Positions 7,329 to 15,538 of a stretch of DNA of 64,000 nucleotides are shown in pieces. The notes beneath the pieces are model-generated. The model saw only the letters and a list, made by a program, of their open reading frames with translations. It had not been told where the DNA came from and made no database searches. The stretch is from assembly GCA_038040395.1 (NCBI GenBank), contig JBBPIJ010000001.1:248001-312000 (forward strand), read 5' to 3'. Each line of letters starts with the position of its first letter. Position 1 is the first letter of the stretch. Both the position numbers and the translations under genes were made by a program. Origin of the DNA: VAXT01 sp038040395. GTDB taxonomy: Bacteria > Actinomycetota > Thermoleophilia > Gaiellales > Gaiellaceae.

Positions 7329-8195
7329 ATGAGCGAACGAACAGTTGCGCCGCCGGGCCTACTCAGGCGCTGGCTGATCGCGCATTTCAGCGGCATCGAC
7401 CATCGCGAGGCTTGGGGCTACGGCGTGTGGCTCTTCTTCGGCGTGCTCGTTCTCGTCCCGGAGCTATGGGCCGCCTTCTGGGGAGACAGCGCAAGGTGGC
7501 CGACGATCTCCGGCACGGTCGGGGCGCTCGAGTACGACTATCCCGTCCTGGCGCTCGTCGTCGTCGGGGTGATCGTCCTCTGCGTCTACAGCGCGTTCCG
7601 CTACCCGCCGGACCGAACCGGCGTCCTGCCTGTGAGCGACGCTCCTTCCGAGGAGGCCGGCGGGATGGAGGGCGATCCGGCGCTCCCCTACAGGACGCCC
7701 TCGGGTGGCCGCTTGACCCGCTCCACGGCTCCGGTCCGAGAGGTCGGAGCTGTTCTCTATTTCGGCATCGCCCTGCTCGTCATCGTTTTCTGCACTTCAG
7801 TGGCCGCAGCGACAACGGATATCGATGACGAGTTTCCGGTCGGGAGAACGCTGTACGGGTTGACCGCGTTGTTCTGGGTGGTCATCCCGAGCCTGCTCGC
7901 CTGGCCGAAGCACCGAGCAATCGACGTGCCGTTTCCCACCTTGTTCGAGACCGTTCGCAATCTCGAGCGGCGCCTTCGCATCGTCGCCCTCACGGTTGCT
8001 GCCGGGCTCGTGATCTTGCTGATCCACCTCGTGCTCTATCCGTGGCCCTCCAACATCCCGGACCTGAGCCGCCTTCACCGCTACTACGAGTGCCACCCGC
8101 TCGAGCCGGCCAAGCATCCGCTGTCGGCAAAGGCGCAGGCAGCCTGCAAGAAGCTGGAAGAGGAAGAAGTCCAGCCCTCGCCTGTTGCTCCCTAG
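7329..8195 (+). CDS. Uncharacterised membrane protein with five predicted helices
   Basis: I do not recognise this family. From the ATG at 7329 the protein has 288 residues. Hydrophobic segments are visible at about residues 33-55, 70-90, 138-160, 175-195 and 218-238. The N-terminus is basic and the C-terminal 50 residues are soluble with a charged KKLEEEEVQ end. Motifs such as HFSGIDHREAWGYG and ECHPLEPAKHPLS do not point to a known enzyme. An earlier TTG at 7299 would add ten unlikely residues. The GC-rich third codon position supports coding. It stands alone between the tRNA and arginase. Confidence 0.75.
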   Translation: MSERTVAPPGLLRRWLIAHFSGIDHREAWGYGVWLFFGVLVLVPELWAAFWGDSARWPTISGTVGALEYDYPVLALVVVGVIVLCVYSAFRYPPDRTGVLPVSDAPSEEAGGMEGDPALPYRTPSGGRLTRSTAPVREVGAVLYFGIALLVIVFCTSVAAATTDIDDEFPVGRTLYGLTALFWVVIPSLLAWPKHRAIDVPFPTLFETVRNLERRLRIVALTVAAGLVILLIHLVLYPWPSNIPDLSRLHRYYECHPLEPAKHPLSAKAQAACKKLEEEEVQPSPVAP

Positions 8196-8253
8196 AAGCT
8201 GAGCTCTCGTTTCATCCGCGCCTGAACGTAGGCGCCGCCCCTATTGTTTTGCC

Positions 8254-9150
8254 GTGGCACCGGCTCGCGTTGCAATCATCGGGGCGCCGCTCGACCTCGG
8301 AGCGGGGCGCCGCGGCGTGGACATGGGCCCCTCGGCGATCCGCTATGCGGGGCTTCGCGACCGCCTCGTGGACGCGGGCATCGACGTCGAGGACCACGGC
8401 AACGTCCAGGCACCCCTTGCCGAGACACATTCGGGCGGCTCGGAGAAGGCACGCTTTCTCGACGAGATCCTCGAGACCTGCGCGCGCGTTGGTCAGGAAG
8501 TCGAAGCGGCACGGGCAGACGGCCTCTTCCCGCTCGTGCTCGGGGGCGACCACTCGATCGCGATCGGCACGCTGAGCGGGCTCGCGGTCGAGGGCACGGG
8601 CGGCGTCCTCTGGATCGATGCGCACGGCGACCTGAACACGCCCGACACCACGCCCAGCGGAAACGTGCACGGAATGCCGCTCGCGGCAGCTCTCGGCCGT
8701 TGCGGCACGCTGTTCTCGGCCAACGGGCTGCGGTTGCCTGCGATCGACGCTGCCCGGGTCGCCCTCGTCGGCGTGCGCTCGCTTGACCCCGGAGAGCAGG
8801 CACTCGTACGCGAGCTCGGCATTTCGGTGTACACGATCAGCGACCTCGATCGCCGAGGCGTCGAACCTGTGATCGACGAGGCGCTTGGACGCGTGTCCGG
8901 TGGGGCGTTCGTCCACGTCTCGGTCGATCTCGACGCCGTCGATCCTGAGTTCGCGCCCGGTGTCGGAGACCCCCTGCTTGGCGGTCTGTCATACCGGGAA
9001 GCGCACCTCGCGCTCGAGCTCGTCGCGGAGGCCGGCGTGCTGGATGCGCTGGAGCTCGTGGAGGTGAACCCGATCCGCGATCACGAGAACACGACTGCGA
9101 AGTTGGCGGTCGGGCTCGCCGCGAGCGCGCTCGGCGTTCGGATTCTTTAG
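8254..9150 (+). CDS. rocF: Arginase (ureohydrolase family)
   Basis: The 298-residue enzyme belongs to the arginase/agmatinase superfamily, which hydrolyses a guanidino group with a dinuclear manganese centre. The manganese ligands are all visible: GGDHSIAIG (His), WIDAHGDLNTP (Asp-x-His-x-Asp), and SVDLDAVDPEFAPG (Asp-x-Asp). The N-terminus GAPLDLGAGRRGVDMGPSAI and the NVHGMPLA segment are the arginase type, so arginine to ornithine plus urea is the likely reaction. Agmatinase is the main alternative. The start is the GTG at 8254. It converges on the hutF-like gene across a long inverted-repeat element. Confidence 0.88.
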   Translation: MAPARVAIIGAPLDLGAGRRGVDMGPSAIRYAGLRDRLVDAGIDVEDHGNVQAPLAETHSGGSEKARFLDEILETCARVGQEVEAARADGLFPLVLGGDHSIAIGTLSGLAVEGTGGVLWIDAHGDLNTPDTTPSGNVHGMPLAAALGRCGTLFSANGLRLPAIDAARVALVGVRSLDPGEQALVRELGISVYTISDLDRRGVEPVIDEALGRVSGGAFVHVSVDLDAVDPEFAPGVGDPLLGGLSYREAHLALELVAEAGVLDALELVEVNPIRDHENTTAKLAVGLAASALGVRIL

Positions 9151-9151
9151 C

Positions 9152-9314
9152 AGGAGGTTTTGGCGAAACATGGCTGAGCCGCCGGACCGCGCTGCTCGCC
9201 CCGAGGCCGCGTCCTCAGTCGCACCGATAGTGGCGACTATCGGCGCTCCCTGCGTCCTTGCCTCGGAACGAGCATCGCACCCCGGCGACGAGCAATGTTC
9301 GGCCAAAACCTCCT
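9152..9314. repeat. Nested inverted-repeat element between arginase and hutF
   Basis: The outer arms are AGGAGGTTTTGGC-type 19-mers at 9152-9170 and 9296-9314, with 17 of 19 matching. Inside, TGCTCG (9193-9198) pairs with CGAGCA (9289-9294), CCGAGGC (9201-9207) with GCCTCGG (9260-9266), and CGATAGT (9225-9231) with ACTATCG (9236-9242) around a GGCG loop. The four stems are strictly nested, giving one long arm. The right end overlaps the hutF stop codon by two bases. It could be a two-way terminator, a MITE-like insertion, or a structured RNA. Confidence 0.75.
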
Positions 9315-10320
9315 AGACGAACACGTCCGCCGAGCAGCCGAAGACGAGCGCGCCGAAGACGTCCGCCTCGGCGATGCCGGCAAGCGAAGGGTGTTCGAGA
9401 TCGACCTCGACGTCGGCCCATGAGTCGAGCCCGAGCGACGCCGCGCCCTCGTCGGAGCCGAAGCACAGAAGCGACTCGGGCGAGACGACGTTCCTCCTCA
9501 GCGTGCTGCGGCGGGCGATGCCCTCGAGCTCGCGCAGCTCCTCAAGTGGGTCGATGCGGACGTTCGAGTCGGAGCCGATGCAGATGCCGAGGCTGCGCGC
9601 GCAGATCCGCTCGACGGGCAGGAAGCCGTCTCCGAGATTCGCCTCAGTCGTGAGGCAGGCGCAGATCCGCGCACCCGCGTCGGCCAGTAGGTCGAGCTCT
9701 TCGTCAGAAGCATGCGTCGCGTGGACGACAGTGGTGCGCGGGCCGAGGCAGCCTCTCTTGGCGAGGAGCTCGATTGGCCGCACGCCGTGCTGCTCGATGC
9801 ACTCGTCGATCTCGCGCGGTTGCTCGTCTGCGTGCACGTGCAGTGGGAGCGCGTGCTCCTCGGCATAACGGCCGATCTCCTCGAGCCAGTCCGGCGGGCA
9901 CGCGCGGACGGAGTGGGGGGCGAGCCCGACCCGGATGCCCTGGTCACGGAGCTGCTCGACCTGGGTGAGATAGGCGGCAGGCGAGGGCTGGCGGAAGCGC
10001 TCCAGGCCGCCACGCCCATAAGCGGCGTAGAGGAGGACGAACGCGATGCCGGCTGCGTCCGCGGCCTCCGCTGCTGCGAGGGCCTCCTCGACGCCGAGGT
10101 AGTGGAACTCGCCGACCGCGGTGTAGCCGGCGGCGAGCATCTCGCGGTAGACCCGCTCGTACTCGGTGCGCACCCGTTCCGGCGTCTGCTCGTCGGCCAG
10201 GGCAAGCATGGCGTCGCGCCAGGCCCAGAAGTCTCCACCCTCGACACGACCTCTGAGAGCCCGCTGAAAGGCGTGGCTGTGCGCGTTGACGAAGCCGGGA
10301 ATCGTGAGGCGGTTCGCCAC
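9313..10320 (-). CDS. hutF: Short formimidoylglutamate deiminase-like amidohydrolase
   Basis: The 335-residue protein is a metal-dependent amidohydrolase most like HutF, which converts N-formimidoyl-glutamate to N-formyl-glutamate in histidine breakdown. Metal and catalytic residues are visible: NAHSHAFQR near residue 13, LHVHADEQPREI mid-protein, VVHATHAS, and IGSDSNVRIDPLEELR. Normal HutF has about 450 residues with an N-terminal beta-sandwich strand set; here the GTG start places the barrel directly at the N-terminus, so 45 or more residues are missing. No better upstream start is seen in frame. Another deaminase of this superfamily remains possible. Confidence 0.75.
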   Translation of the reverse strand: MANRLTIPGFVNAHSHAFQRALRGRVEGGDFWAWRDAMLALADEQTPERVRTEYERVYREMLAAGYTAVGEFHYLGVEEALAAAEAADAAGIAFVLLYAAYGRGGLERFRQPSPAAYLTQVEQLRDQGIRVGLAPHSVRACPPDWLEEIGRYAEEHALPLHVHADEQPREIDECIEQHGVRPIELLAKRGCLGPRTTVVHATHASDEELDLLADAGARICACLTTEANLGDGFLPVERICARSLGICIGSDSNVRIDPLEELRELEGIARRSTLRRNVVSPESLLCFGSDEGAASLGLDSWADVEVDLEHPSLAGIAEADVFGALVFGCSADVFV

Positions 10321-10368
10321 GGGCGCGACGGTATCAACGCCCCTCGGTGCCGGTACCCACGACCTCCT

Positions 10369-10428
10369 CCCCGATTCGATCGTATCGGGGAAGACCGCGC
10401 GTGTCTGTCACGAAAGTCGAGCAAATGC
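10369..10428 (+). repeat. Dispersed stem-loop repeat, copy A
   Basis: The stem CCCCGAT (10369-10375) / ATCGGGG (10384-10390) is followed five bases later by GCGCGTGTCTG (10397-10407) and AAATGC. The same order, with the same spacing from stem to GCGCGTGTCTG, recurs at 28988-29047. This copy ends 37 bases before the pgsA start in the divergent gap with hutF. Confidence 0.65.
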
Positions 10429-10464
10429 GGAACAACGAGACGGGCGCGCTCTATCCTTGACGGC

Positions 10465-11019
10465 ATGTCCGCCCGTGCCGTGTCGCCTCCGCTCGCGCAT
10501 CTGCCCAATGCGCTGACGATCTTGCGGCTCGCGTTGATCCCGCTCTTCGTCGCCGTCCTGGTCACGGCCGAGGGAGGTCGCAGCTGGCCCGCGGCGATCC
10601 TCTTCGGCGTCGCGGGGGTGAGCGACCAGGTCGACGGGTGGCTCGCCCGCCGGTGGCGCGTGGAGTCTGCGTTCGGCAGGGTCGCCGACCCGCTTGCCGA
10701 CCGGCTGATGATCGACGCGGCGGTCATTCTCCTCGTCGCCGTCCATCACCGGCTCCCGTGGGCGGCCCTTGCCCTCGTTCTGGCGCGAGACGGTCTGCTG
10801 CTCGGCGGGTACAAGCTCCTCATGCCGCGCGGCTACGAGCTCTCGGTCAACTTCCTCGGCAAGGCGGCCACCTGGCTGCTCTATGCGGCGCTGGCCTTCG
10901 TCATGGTCACGCGCGACGGCACCGAGTGGCCGCTCTGGATCTTCTGGGCAGGGCTCGCCCTCGCCCTCGCCGCGGGCGCCATGTACGTCATGTCCGCCCT
11001 GCGGGCGGTGCGTCGATGA
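10465..11019 (+). CDS. pgsA: CDP-alcohol phosphatidyltransferase (PgsA-like)
   Basis: The 184-residue membrane protein transfers a phosphatidyl group from CDP-diacylglycerol to an alcohol. The complete signature DG-x2-AR-x8-G-x3-D-x3-D is present (DGWLARRWRVESAFGRVADP, then LAD). Five or so membrane helices surround it. The polar-head acceptor cannot be decided from sequence; glycerol-3-phosphate or inositol phosphate are both used by actinobacterial relatives. The ATG at 10465 is chosen because upstream in-frame sequence runs through the hutF gene in antisense. It overlaps the next gene by four bases. Confidence 0.88.
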   Translation: MSARAVSPPLAHLPNALTILRLALIPLFVAVLVTAEGGRSWPAAILFGVAGVSDQVDGWLARRWRVESAFGRVADPLADRLMIDAAVILLVAVHHRLPWAALALVLARDGLLLGGYKLLMPRGYELSVNFLGKAATWLLYAALAFVMVTRDGTEWPLWIFWAGLALALAAGAMYVMSALRAVRR

Positions 11020-13526
11020 AGGCTGTCGTCATGGCGGGCGGCGAGGGAACTCGTCTGCGGCCGCTGACCTCGAACCAGCCGAAGCCGATGGTGCCCATCG
11101 TGGGGAAGCCATGCATGGAGCACATCGTCGAGCTGCTCCTCGCCCATGGCTTCGAAGACGTGATCGTGACGGTCGCGTTCCTGCCCCAGGCGATCCGCAG
11201 CTACTTCGGCGACGGCGAGAGCCTCGGAGCGCACATCGAGTACTCGGTGGAGGAGTCGCCGCTCGGGACTGCCGGCTCGGTGCGCCTGGCCGGGGACAAG
11301 CTCGACGACACGTTTCTCGTCATCTCCGGCGACGCGCTGTGCGACTTCGATCTGGAGAAGCTCGTGAAGTTCCACCGCAAGCGCGGTGCGGCAGTCACGA
11401 TCGGGCTGAAGTCCGTTCCGAACCCGCTCGAGTTCGGCATCGTCGTCGTGGACGACGAAGGGCGTGTCGAGCGTTTCCTCGAGAAGCCTTCTTGGGGCCA
11501 GGTGTTCTCCGACACGATCAACACGGGCGTGTACGTCCTGGAGCCGGAGGTCCTCGAGCACATACCCACCGACCGGCCGTTCGACTTCTCCAAGGAGCTG
11601 TTTCCGCTGCTGCTCGAGATGGGCCGGCCGATCTACGGGCTCCCGATGGAGGGCTACTGGCAGGACATCGGCAACCTCGACCAGTACCGGCAGGCGAACT
11701 TCGACGCGCTCGACGAGCAGGTGGAGCTGACGGTGCCCGGCATCCGCCTGCGCGGCAACGTCTGGCTGGGGGAGGGGGTGGAGCTCGACGATCTCGACCA
11801 GGTCGAGGGGCCTGCGCTGATCTCGAACTACTGCCGGATCGGGCGTGACGCGCATGTCGGCCCGTACTCCGTGCTCTCGGCGAGCGTGACCCTGCGCGAG
11901 CGCGCCCGCATCACTCGCTCGATCGTCGACGCGTCGACCCACATCGGCCGCGGGGCGATCGTCGAAGGCGCGATCGTCGGCCGCTCGTGCGACATCCGCA
12001 CGCACGTCCGGATCCAGGAAGGCGTCGCGATCGGCGACGAGGTGAAGATCGGCGAGGAGAGCGTGCTCATGCCCGGCGTGCGCGTCTATCCATACAAGGA
12101 GGTCGAGAGCGGCGCTCAGATCTACGAAAGCGTCATCTGGGAGTCGAAGGCGTCTTCCCGGCTGTTCGGGAAGGACGGCGTCTCCGGCCTCGTCAACGTC
12201 GACCTCACTCCCGAGATCGTCACGCGGCTGGCGGTCGCGTTCGGAACCGCGCTTCCGCGCGGCGCACGCGTGGTGGCGAGCCGGGAGGCACCGGCGACCT
12301 GTCGCATGCTCGAGCGCGCGATGATCGCCGGGATCAACTCCACGGGCGTCGACCTCGCCGACCTGCGGACGCTTCCGAGCGCCGTCGGCCGTCATCTCTT
12401 GAAGACACACGACTACGCGGCGGGATTTCACGTCGGCTTCACCTCGGCCGATCCCGAAGTCGCCCAGATCCGCTTCTTCGAGGATCCGGGGACTCAGATC
12501 ACGCCGGCGCTCCAGAAGGAGATCGAGAAGCACTTCTCGCGCGGTGAGCTGCGGCGATCGGCAGCCTCAGGGGTCGGCACCGTCGAATATCCGGTTCGCG
12601 CGCGGGAGAGCTACGCGGAGGACCTCCTGGCCACCCTCGACATCGACGCGATTCGCTCGCGGAAGTTCCGCATCGTCGTCGACTACGGGTATTCGTCGGC
12701 CTCGCTCGTGCTTCCGCTCGTGCTTGGGCAAATCGGCGTCGAGGCGGTCTCGGCCCACGCCTTTGCCTCCGAGGAGCCCGACGGGCCAGGCAGGGAGCTC
12801 CGAGGGCTGATCGGGCAGACGAAGAAGCTCGTGAGCGCCGTCGGCGCGGACTTCGGCGCCGTCTTCGACCGTTCGGCCGAGCGCCTCTACCTGGTCGACG
12901 AGATCGGCCACGAGATCCCCGTCGAGCAGGCGCTGCTGCTGTTCCTGCGGCTGATCGGGTCGAACGGCCGCCGAGGAAAGCTCGCGTTCCCCGTGACCGT
13001 CACGAGCCAGGTCGACCGCCTCGTCAAGGGCAGCGGCCTCCAGGTCGTGCGCACGCCCGCCTCGCTGAGCGAGTTGACGAGGGTCGCGGCCGAGGACGGG
13101 GTCATCTTCGCCGGCGCCGTCGGGGGCGGCTACGTCTTTCCGGACTTCCTGCCGGCCTACGACGCGATGGCGAGCCTCTGCAAGCTCCTCGAGCTGCTGG
13201 CGCCGGTCGAGCAGCCGCTCTCCTCGATCGTGGCCGACCTGCCCGTGTCGACCCTCGTCCATCGCCAGCTTCCGTGCCCGTGGGCGCAGAAGGGGCTCGT
13301 CATGCGTGTCCTGAGCGAACGGCTGAAGGGGCGCGACCTCGATCTCCTCGACGGGATCCAGGTGAGCGACCGTCGTGGCTGGGCGAGGATCTTGCCCGAT
13401 CCGGACGAGCCGCTCGTCCACATCTACGCCGAGGGTCGCGACGAGCAGACGTCGAACGCGCTCGAGAGCGAGTACCGAGCCCTCGTCGAGGAGGTGCTGC
13501 AGGAAGAGGCCGGAATCTCAAGCTGA
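11016..13526 (+). CDS. Mannose-1-phosphate guanylyltransferase-like protein fused to an inactive phosphomannomutase-like domain
   Basis: This is an 836-residue three-part fusion. Residues 1-235 are a sugar nucleotidyltransferase with VVMAGGEGTRLRPLT, QPKPMVPI and the GYWQDIG segment. Residues 245-370 are left-handed beta-helix hexapeptide repeats. Residues 385-836 have the fold pattern of phosphoglucomutase/phosphomannomutase. The mutase part looks catalytically dead: where TASHNP should be there is FTSADPEVAQIRFFED (475-490), and the metal loop DGDGDR is replaced by DRSAER. It probably makes an NDP-sugar for glycan or glycolipid synthesis, with the mutase domain structural or regulatory. Coupled to pgsA. 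Confidence 0.88.
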   Translation: MKAVVMAGGEGTRLRPLTSNQPKPMVPIVGKPCMEHIVELLLAHGFEDVIVTVAFLPQAIRSYFGDGESLGAHIEYSVEESPLGTAGSVRLAGDKLDDTFLVISGDALCDFDLEKLVKFHRKRGAAVTIGLKSVPNPLEFGIVVVDDEGRVERFLEKPSWGQVFSDTINTGVYVLEPEVLEHIPTDRPFDFSKELFPLLLEMGRPIYGLPMEGYWQDIGNLDQYRQANFDALDEQVELTVPGIRLRGNVWLGEGVELDDLDQVEGPALISNYCRIGRDAHVGPYSVLSASVTLRERARITRSIVDASTHIGRGAIVEGAIVGRSCDIRTHVRIQEGVAIGDEVKIGEESVLMPGVRVYPYKEVESGAQIYESVIWESKASSRLFGKDGVSGLVNVDLTPEIVTRLAVAFGTALPRGARVVASREAPATCRMLERAMIAGINSTGVDLADLRTLPSAVGRHLLKTHDYAAGFHVGFTSADPEVAQIRFFEDPGTQITPALQKEIEKHFSRGELRRSAASGVGTVEYPVRARESYAEDLLATLDIDAIRSRKFRIVVDYGYSSASLVLPLVLGQIGVEAVSAHAFASEEPDGPGRELRGLIGQTKKLVSAVGADFGAVFDRSAERLYLVDEIGHEIPVEQALLLFLRLIGSNGRRGKLAFPVTVTSQVDRLVKGSGLQVVRTPASLSELTRVAAEDGVIFAGAVGGGYVFPDFLPAYDAMASLCKLLELLAPVEQPLSSIVADLPVSTLVHRQLPCPWAQKGLVMRVLSERLKGRDLDLLDGIQVSDRRGWARILPDPDEPLVHIYAEGRDEQTSNALESEYRALVEEVLQEEAGISS

Positions 13527-13591
13527 GGTTGAACCTTGACGGCGCTACTGCTTTACTGCCAGCGCCGTCTTCCTCCGAACGAAAGGATTGC

Positions 13592-13846
13592 GTGGAACCG
13601 CTTCCCGACCTGTCCTCAACGTCCGACGCCGATCTCAAGAAGCTCATCGACGAACTGACGGAGGAGGAACAGGAGATCTCCTACCGCCGCCGGCTGCTGC
13701 ACGGCAAGATCGACATCCTCCGCGCCGAGCTCGTCGCCCGGCTTCAGCGCTCGGAGGGAAAGAGTGTGCTGGAGCAGGTCGACGTCGAGGGCCTTGCGCG
13801 GATTCTCGCCGGGAAGGCCTCGCCGGCCTCCGAGGAAAACGTTTGA
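13592..13846 (+). CDS. RsiG-like protein, candidate c-di-GMP-dependent anti-sigma factor
   Basis: This 84-residue acidic protein is mostly helical. It carries E26-x3-S30-x2-R33-x3-H37-x3-D41, which matches the published c-di-GMP signature of RsiG, E(X)3S(X)2R(X)3Q(X)3D, except His for Gln. Streptomyces RsiG has two such helices; deep-branching relatives (Rubrobacter) have one per chain and dimerise around the nucleotide, and the length here fits that type. RsiG holds sigma factor WhiG in Streptomyces; the partner here is unknown. The GTG at 13592 is preceded by GAAAGGA. It overlaps the FHA gene by four bases. The function is inferred from the motif and family. Confidence 0.68.
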   Translation: MEPLPDLSSTSDADLKKLIDELTEEEQEISYRRRLLHGKIDILRAELVARLQRSEGKSVLEQVDVEGLARILAGKASPASEENV

Positions 13847-14310
13847 GCCACGTGTACTGCCCGGAGTGCGGCTTCCAGAATCCCGAGGCCGCGAACTACT
13901 GCGCGAAGTGTGGCGCGCTGCTCGTGCGCGACGAGTCAGGATCGGACACGACCATGAGCTACACGCCCGAGGAGGGTGACGAGGAAGCGGCGGCGATCAT
14001 CGACGAGATCAAGACCGAGGGACCCGCGCTCATCGTCCGCTCGGGAGGAGGGCGCGCCGGCGAGCATTTCCTGCTCGAGCACGAGCGGACGACAGTGGGC
14101 CGCTCGCCCGACTGCGACGTCTTCCTCGACGACGTGACCGTCTCGCGCCGGCATGCGCAGGTGCAACGTCGCGACGGTCACTTCTTCATCGAGGACAAGG
14201 GAAGCCTCAACGGCACGTTCCTCAACCGCCGCCGGATCGAGTCGGGCCAGCTGGAGGACGGCGACGAGGTCCAGATCGGCAAGTACAAGCTCACCTTCCT
14301 CTCCCAGTGA
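13843..14310 (+). CDS. Zinc-ribbon FHA-domain protein (GarA/OdhI-like arrangement)
   Basis: The 155-residue protein starts with a zinc ribbon (CPECGF, then CAKCG, residues 6-26). A Thr-rich acidic linker DTTMSYTPEE follows at about residue 38, resembling the kinase-target region of GarA/OdhI. A C-terminal FHA domain occupies residues about 85-150, with the phosphothreonine-binding set GRSPDCDV, SRRHAQV and GSLNGTFLN. FHA domains bind phosphothreonine peptides in Ser/Thr kinase signalling. The TTG at 13843 overlaps the previous stop (TTGA), and the MerR gene follows at once, as garA is followed by a MerR gene in mycobacteria. Confidence 0.85.
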   Translation: MSHVYCPECGFQNPEAANYCAKCGALLVRDESGSDTTMSYTPEEGDEEAAAIIDEIKTEGPALIVRSGGGRAGEHFLLEHERTTVGRSPDCDVFLDDVTVSRRHAQVQRRDGHFFIEDKGSLNGTFLNRRRIESGQLEDGDEVQIGKYKLTFLSQ

Positions 14311-15002
14311 GCGCAGCTGCACAGGCACCGTCCCGCAGCGGCCTGCTCCACATCGGAGCGGTCTGCCGGCACCTCCGGAACGAGTTCCCGGACGTTTCGA
14401 TCTCGAAAATCCGCTATCTCGAGGAGCAGGGCCTGCTCACGACGAAGCGCACGCGGGGCGGCTACCGGCTCTTCGACGAGGACGCCGTCGAGCGCCTGCG
14501 GACGATCTTGCGCCTGCAGCGCGATGAATTCCTGCCTCTGCGGGTGATCCGGCAGGAGCTCGCCTCGCCGGCCGCCAGCAAGTCGCGCCGGCAGCGGCGC
14601 GCCGCAGGCCTCGCCGGGCCAGAGGAGGAGCTGGGAGTGGGGGAGCTGGTCGAGCGCTCCGGGGCCACACCGCAGCTCATTCGCGAGCTCGAGGAGTACG
14701 GCTTGCTCGAGGCGCGTGGAGACGGAGGCGAGAAGCGGTACTCCGCGGGCGACGCGGAGATCGCGGCGGTCTGCGCGCAGCTCTCATCTTTTGGAGTCGG
14801 TGCGCGCAACCTGCGCCCGTTCCGCACCGCCGCCGACCGAGAGGGCTCGCTCCTCGAGCAGCTCGTCGGGCCAACACTGCGTACGCGCAATCCCGAACGC
14901 CGCGAGGCCGCGCTCGACGACCTCCGAACGCTTGCAGAGCTCGCTCAGGAGCTCTCGCAGCTGCTCTTCTGGCGCGCTCTCCGACATCTCGCTTCCGCGT
15001 GA
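14307..15002 (+). CDS. MerR-family transcriptional regulator
   Basis: This 231-residue regulator has an N-terminal MerR winged helix: LHIGAVCRHL, ISKIRYLEEQGLL and RGGYRLFDEDAVERL at residues about 12-65. A second recognition-helix-like segment, GVGELVERSGATPQLIRELEEYGLLE, lies at about residues 110-135. This double-HTH form is seen in the actinobacterial Rv1828 type. The effector-binding part is alpha-helical without obvious metal ligands. GTG start overlapping the FHA gene by four bases; its stop overlaps apt. The order RsiG-like, FHA, MerR, apt suggests one transcript. Confidence 0.85.
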   Translation: MSAAAQAPSRSGLLHIGAVCRHLRNEFPDVSISKIRYLEEQGLLTTKRTRGGYRLFDEDAVERLRTILRLQRDEFLPLRVIRQELASPAASKSRRQRRAAGLAGPEEELGVGELVERSGATPQLIRELEEYGLLEARGDGGEKRYSAGDAEIAAVCAQLSSFGVGARNLRPFRTAADREGSLLEQLVGPTLRTRNPERREAALDDLRTLAELAQELSQLLFWRALRHLASA

Positions 15003-15532
15003 TGAGCGTCGCCGGCGTAGAAGAGCTGAAGGCCAAGATCCGGGACGTCCCGGACTGGCCGGAGAAAGGGATCGTCTTCAAGGACATCATGCCGCTGCTC
15101 GCGGATCCTGATGCTTTGAGAAGGACGATCGACCTGCTCGGCGAGTGGGCAGAGGAACGGAGACCCCAGGTCGTGATCGGCGGGGAGGCGCGCGGCTTCT
15201 TCATCGGCTCCGCGATCGCGTACAAGCTCGGCTGCGGCTTCGTTCCGGCCCGGCGGCCCGGGAAGCTGCCGCTCGAGACGATCAGCGCCGAGTACGCCCT
15301 CGAGTATGGGACGAATTCGCTCGAGCTCCAGGCGGATGCGTTCGAGGGCGGGACGCGCGTGCTGATCCACGACGACGTCCTGGCGACAGGGGGGACGTCC
15401 ATGGCTATGGCCGGCCTCGTCGAGCGACTGGGGGGTGAGGTCGTCGGAATGGCCTTTCTCATCGAGCTCGACTTCCTGAACGGCCGCGAGAAGCTCTCCG
15501 AGTACGACGTTTTCTCGCTAATTCACTACTAA
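15002..15532 (+). CDS. apt: Adenine phosphoribosyltransferase
   Basis: Apt salvages adenine with PRPP to form AMP. The 176-residue protein has the family opening IRDVPDWPEKGIVFKDI, the adenine-side segment FVPARRPGKLP, and the PRPP loop VLIHDDVLATGGTSMA. Length is typical. Either the GTG at 14999 or the ATG at 15002 may be used; the ATG overlaps the MerR stop. It is followed by a hairpin at 15539. Confidence 0.95.
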   Translation: MSVAGVEELKAKIRDVPDWPEKGIVFKDIMPLLADPDALRRTIDLLGEWAEERRPQVVIGGEARGFFIGSAIAYKLGCGFVPARRPGKLPLETISAEYALEYGTNSLELQADAFEGGTRVLIHDDVLATGGTSMAMAGLVERLGGEVVGMAFLIELDFLNGREKLSEYDVFSLIHY

Positions 15533-15538
15533 GGGGCA

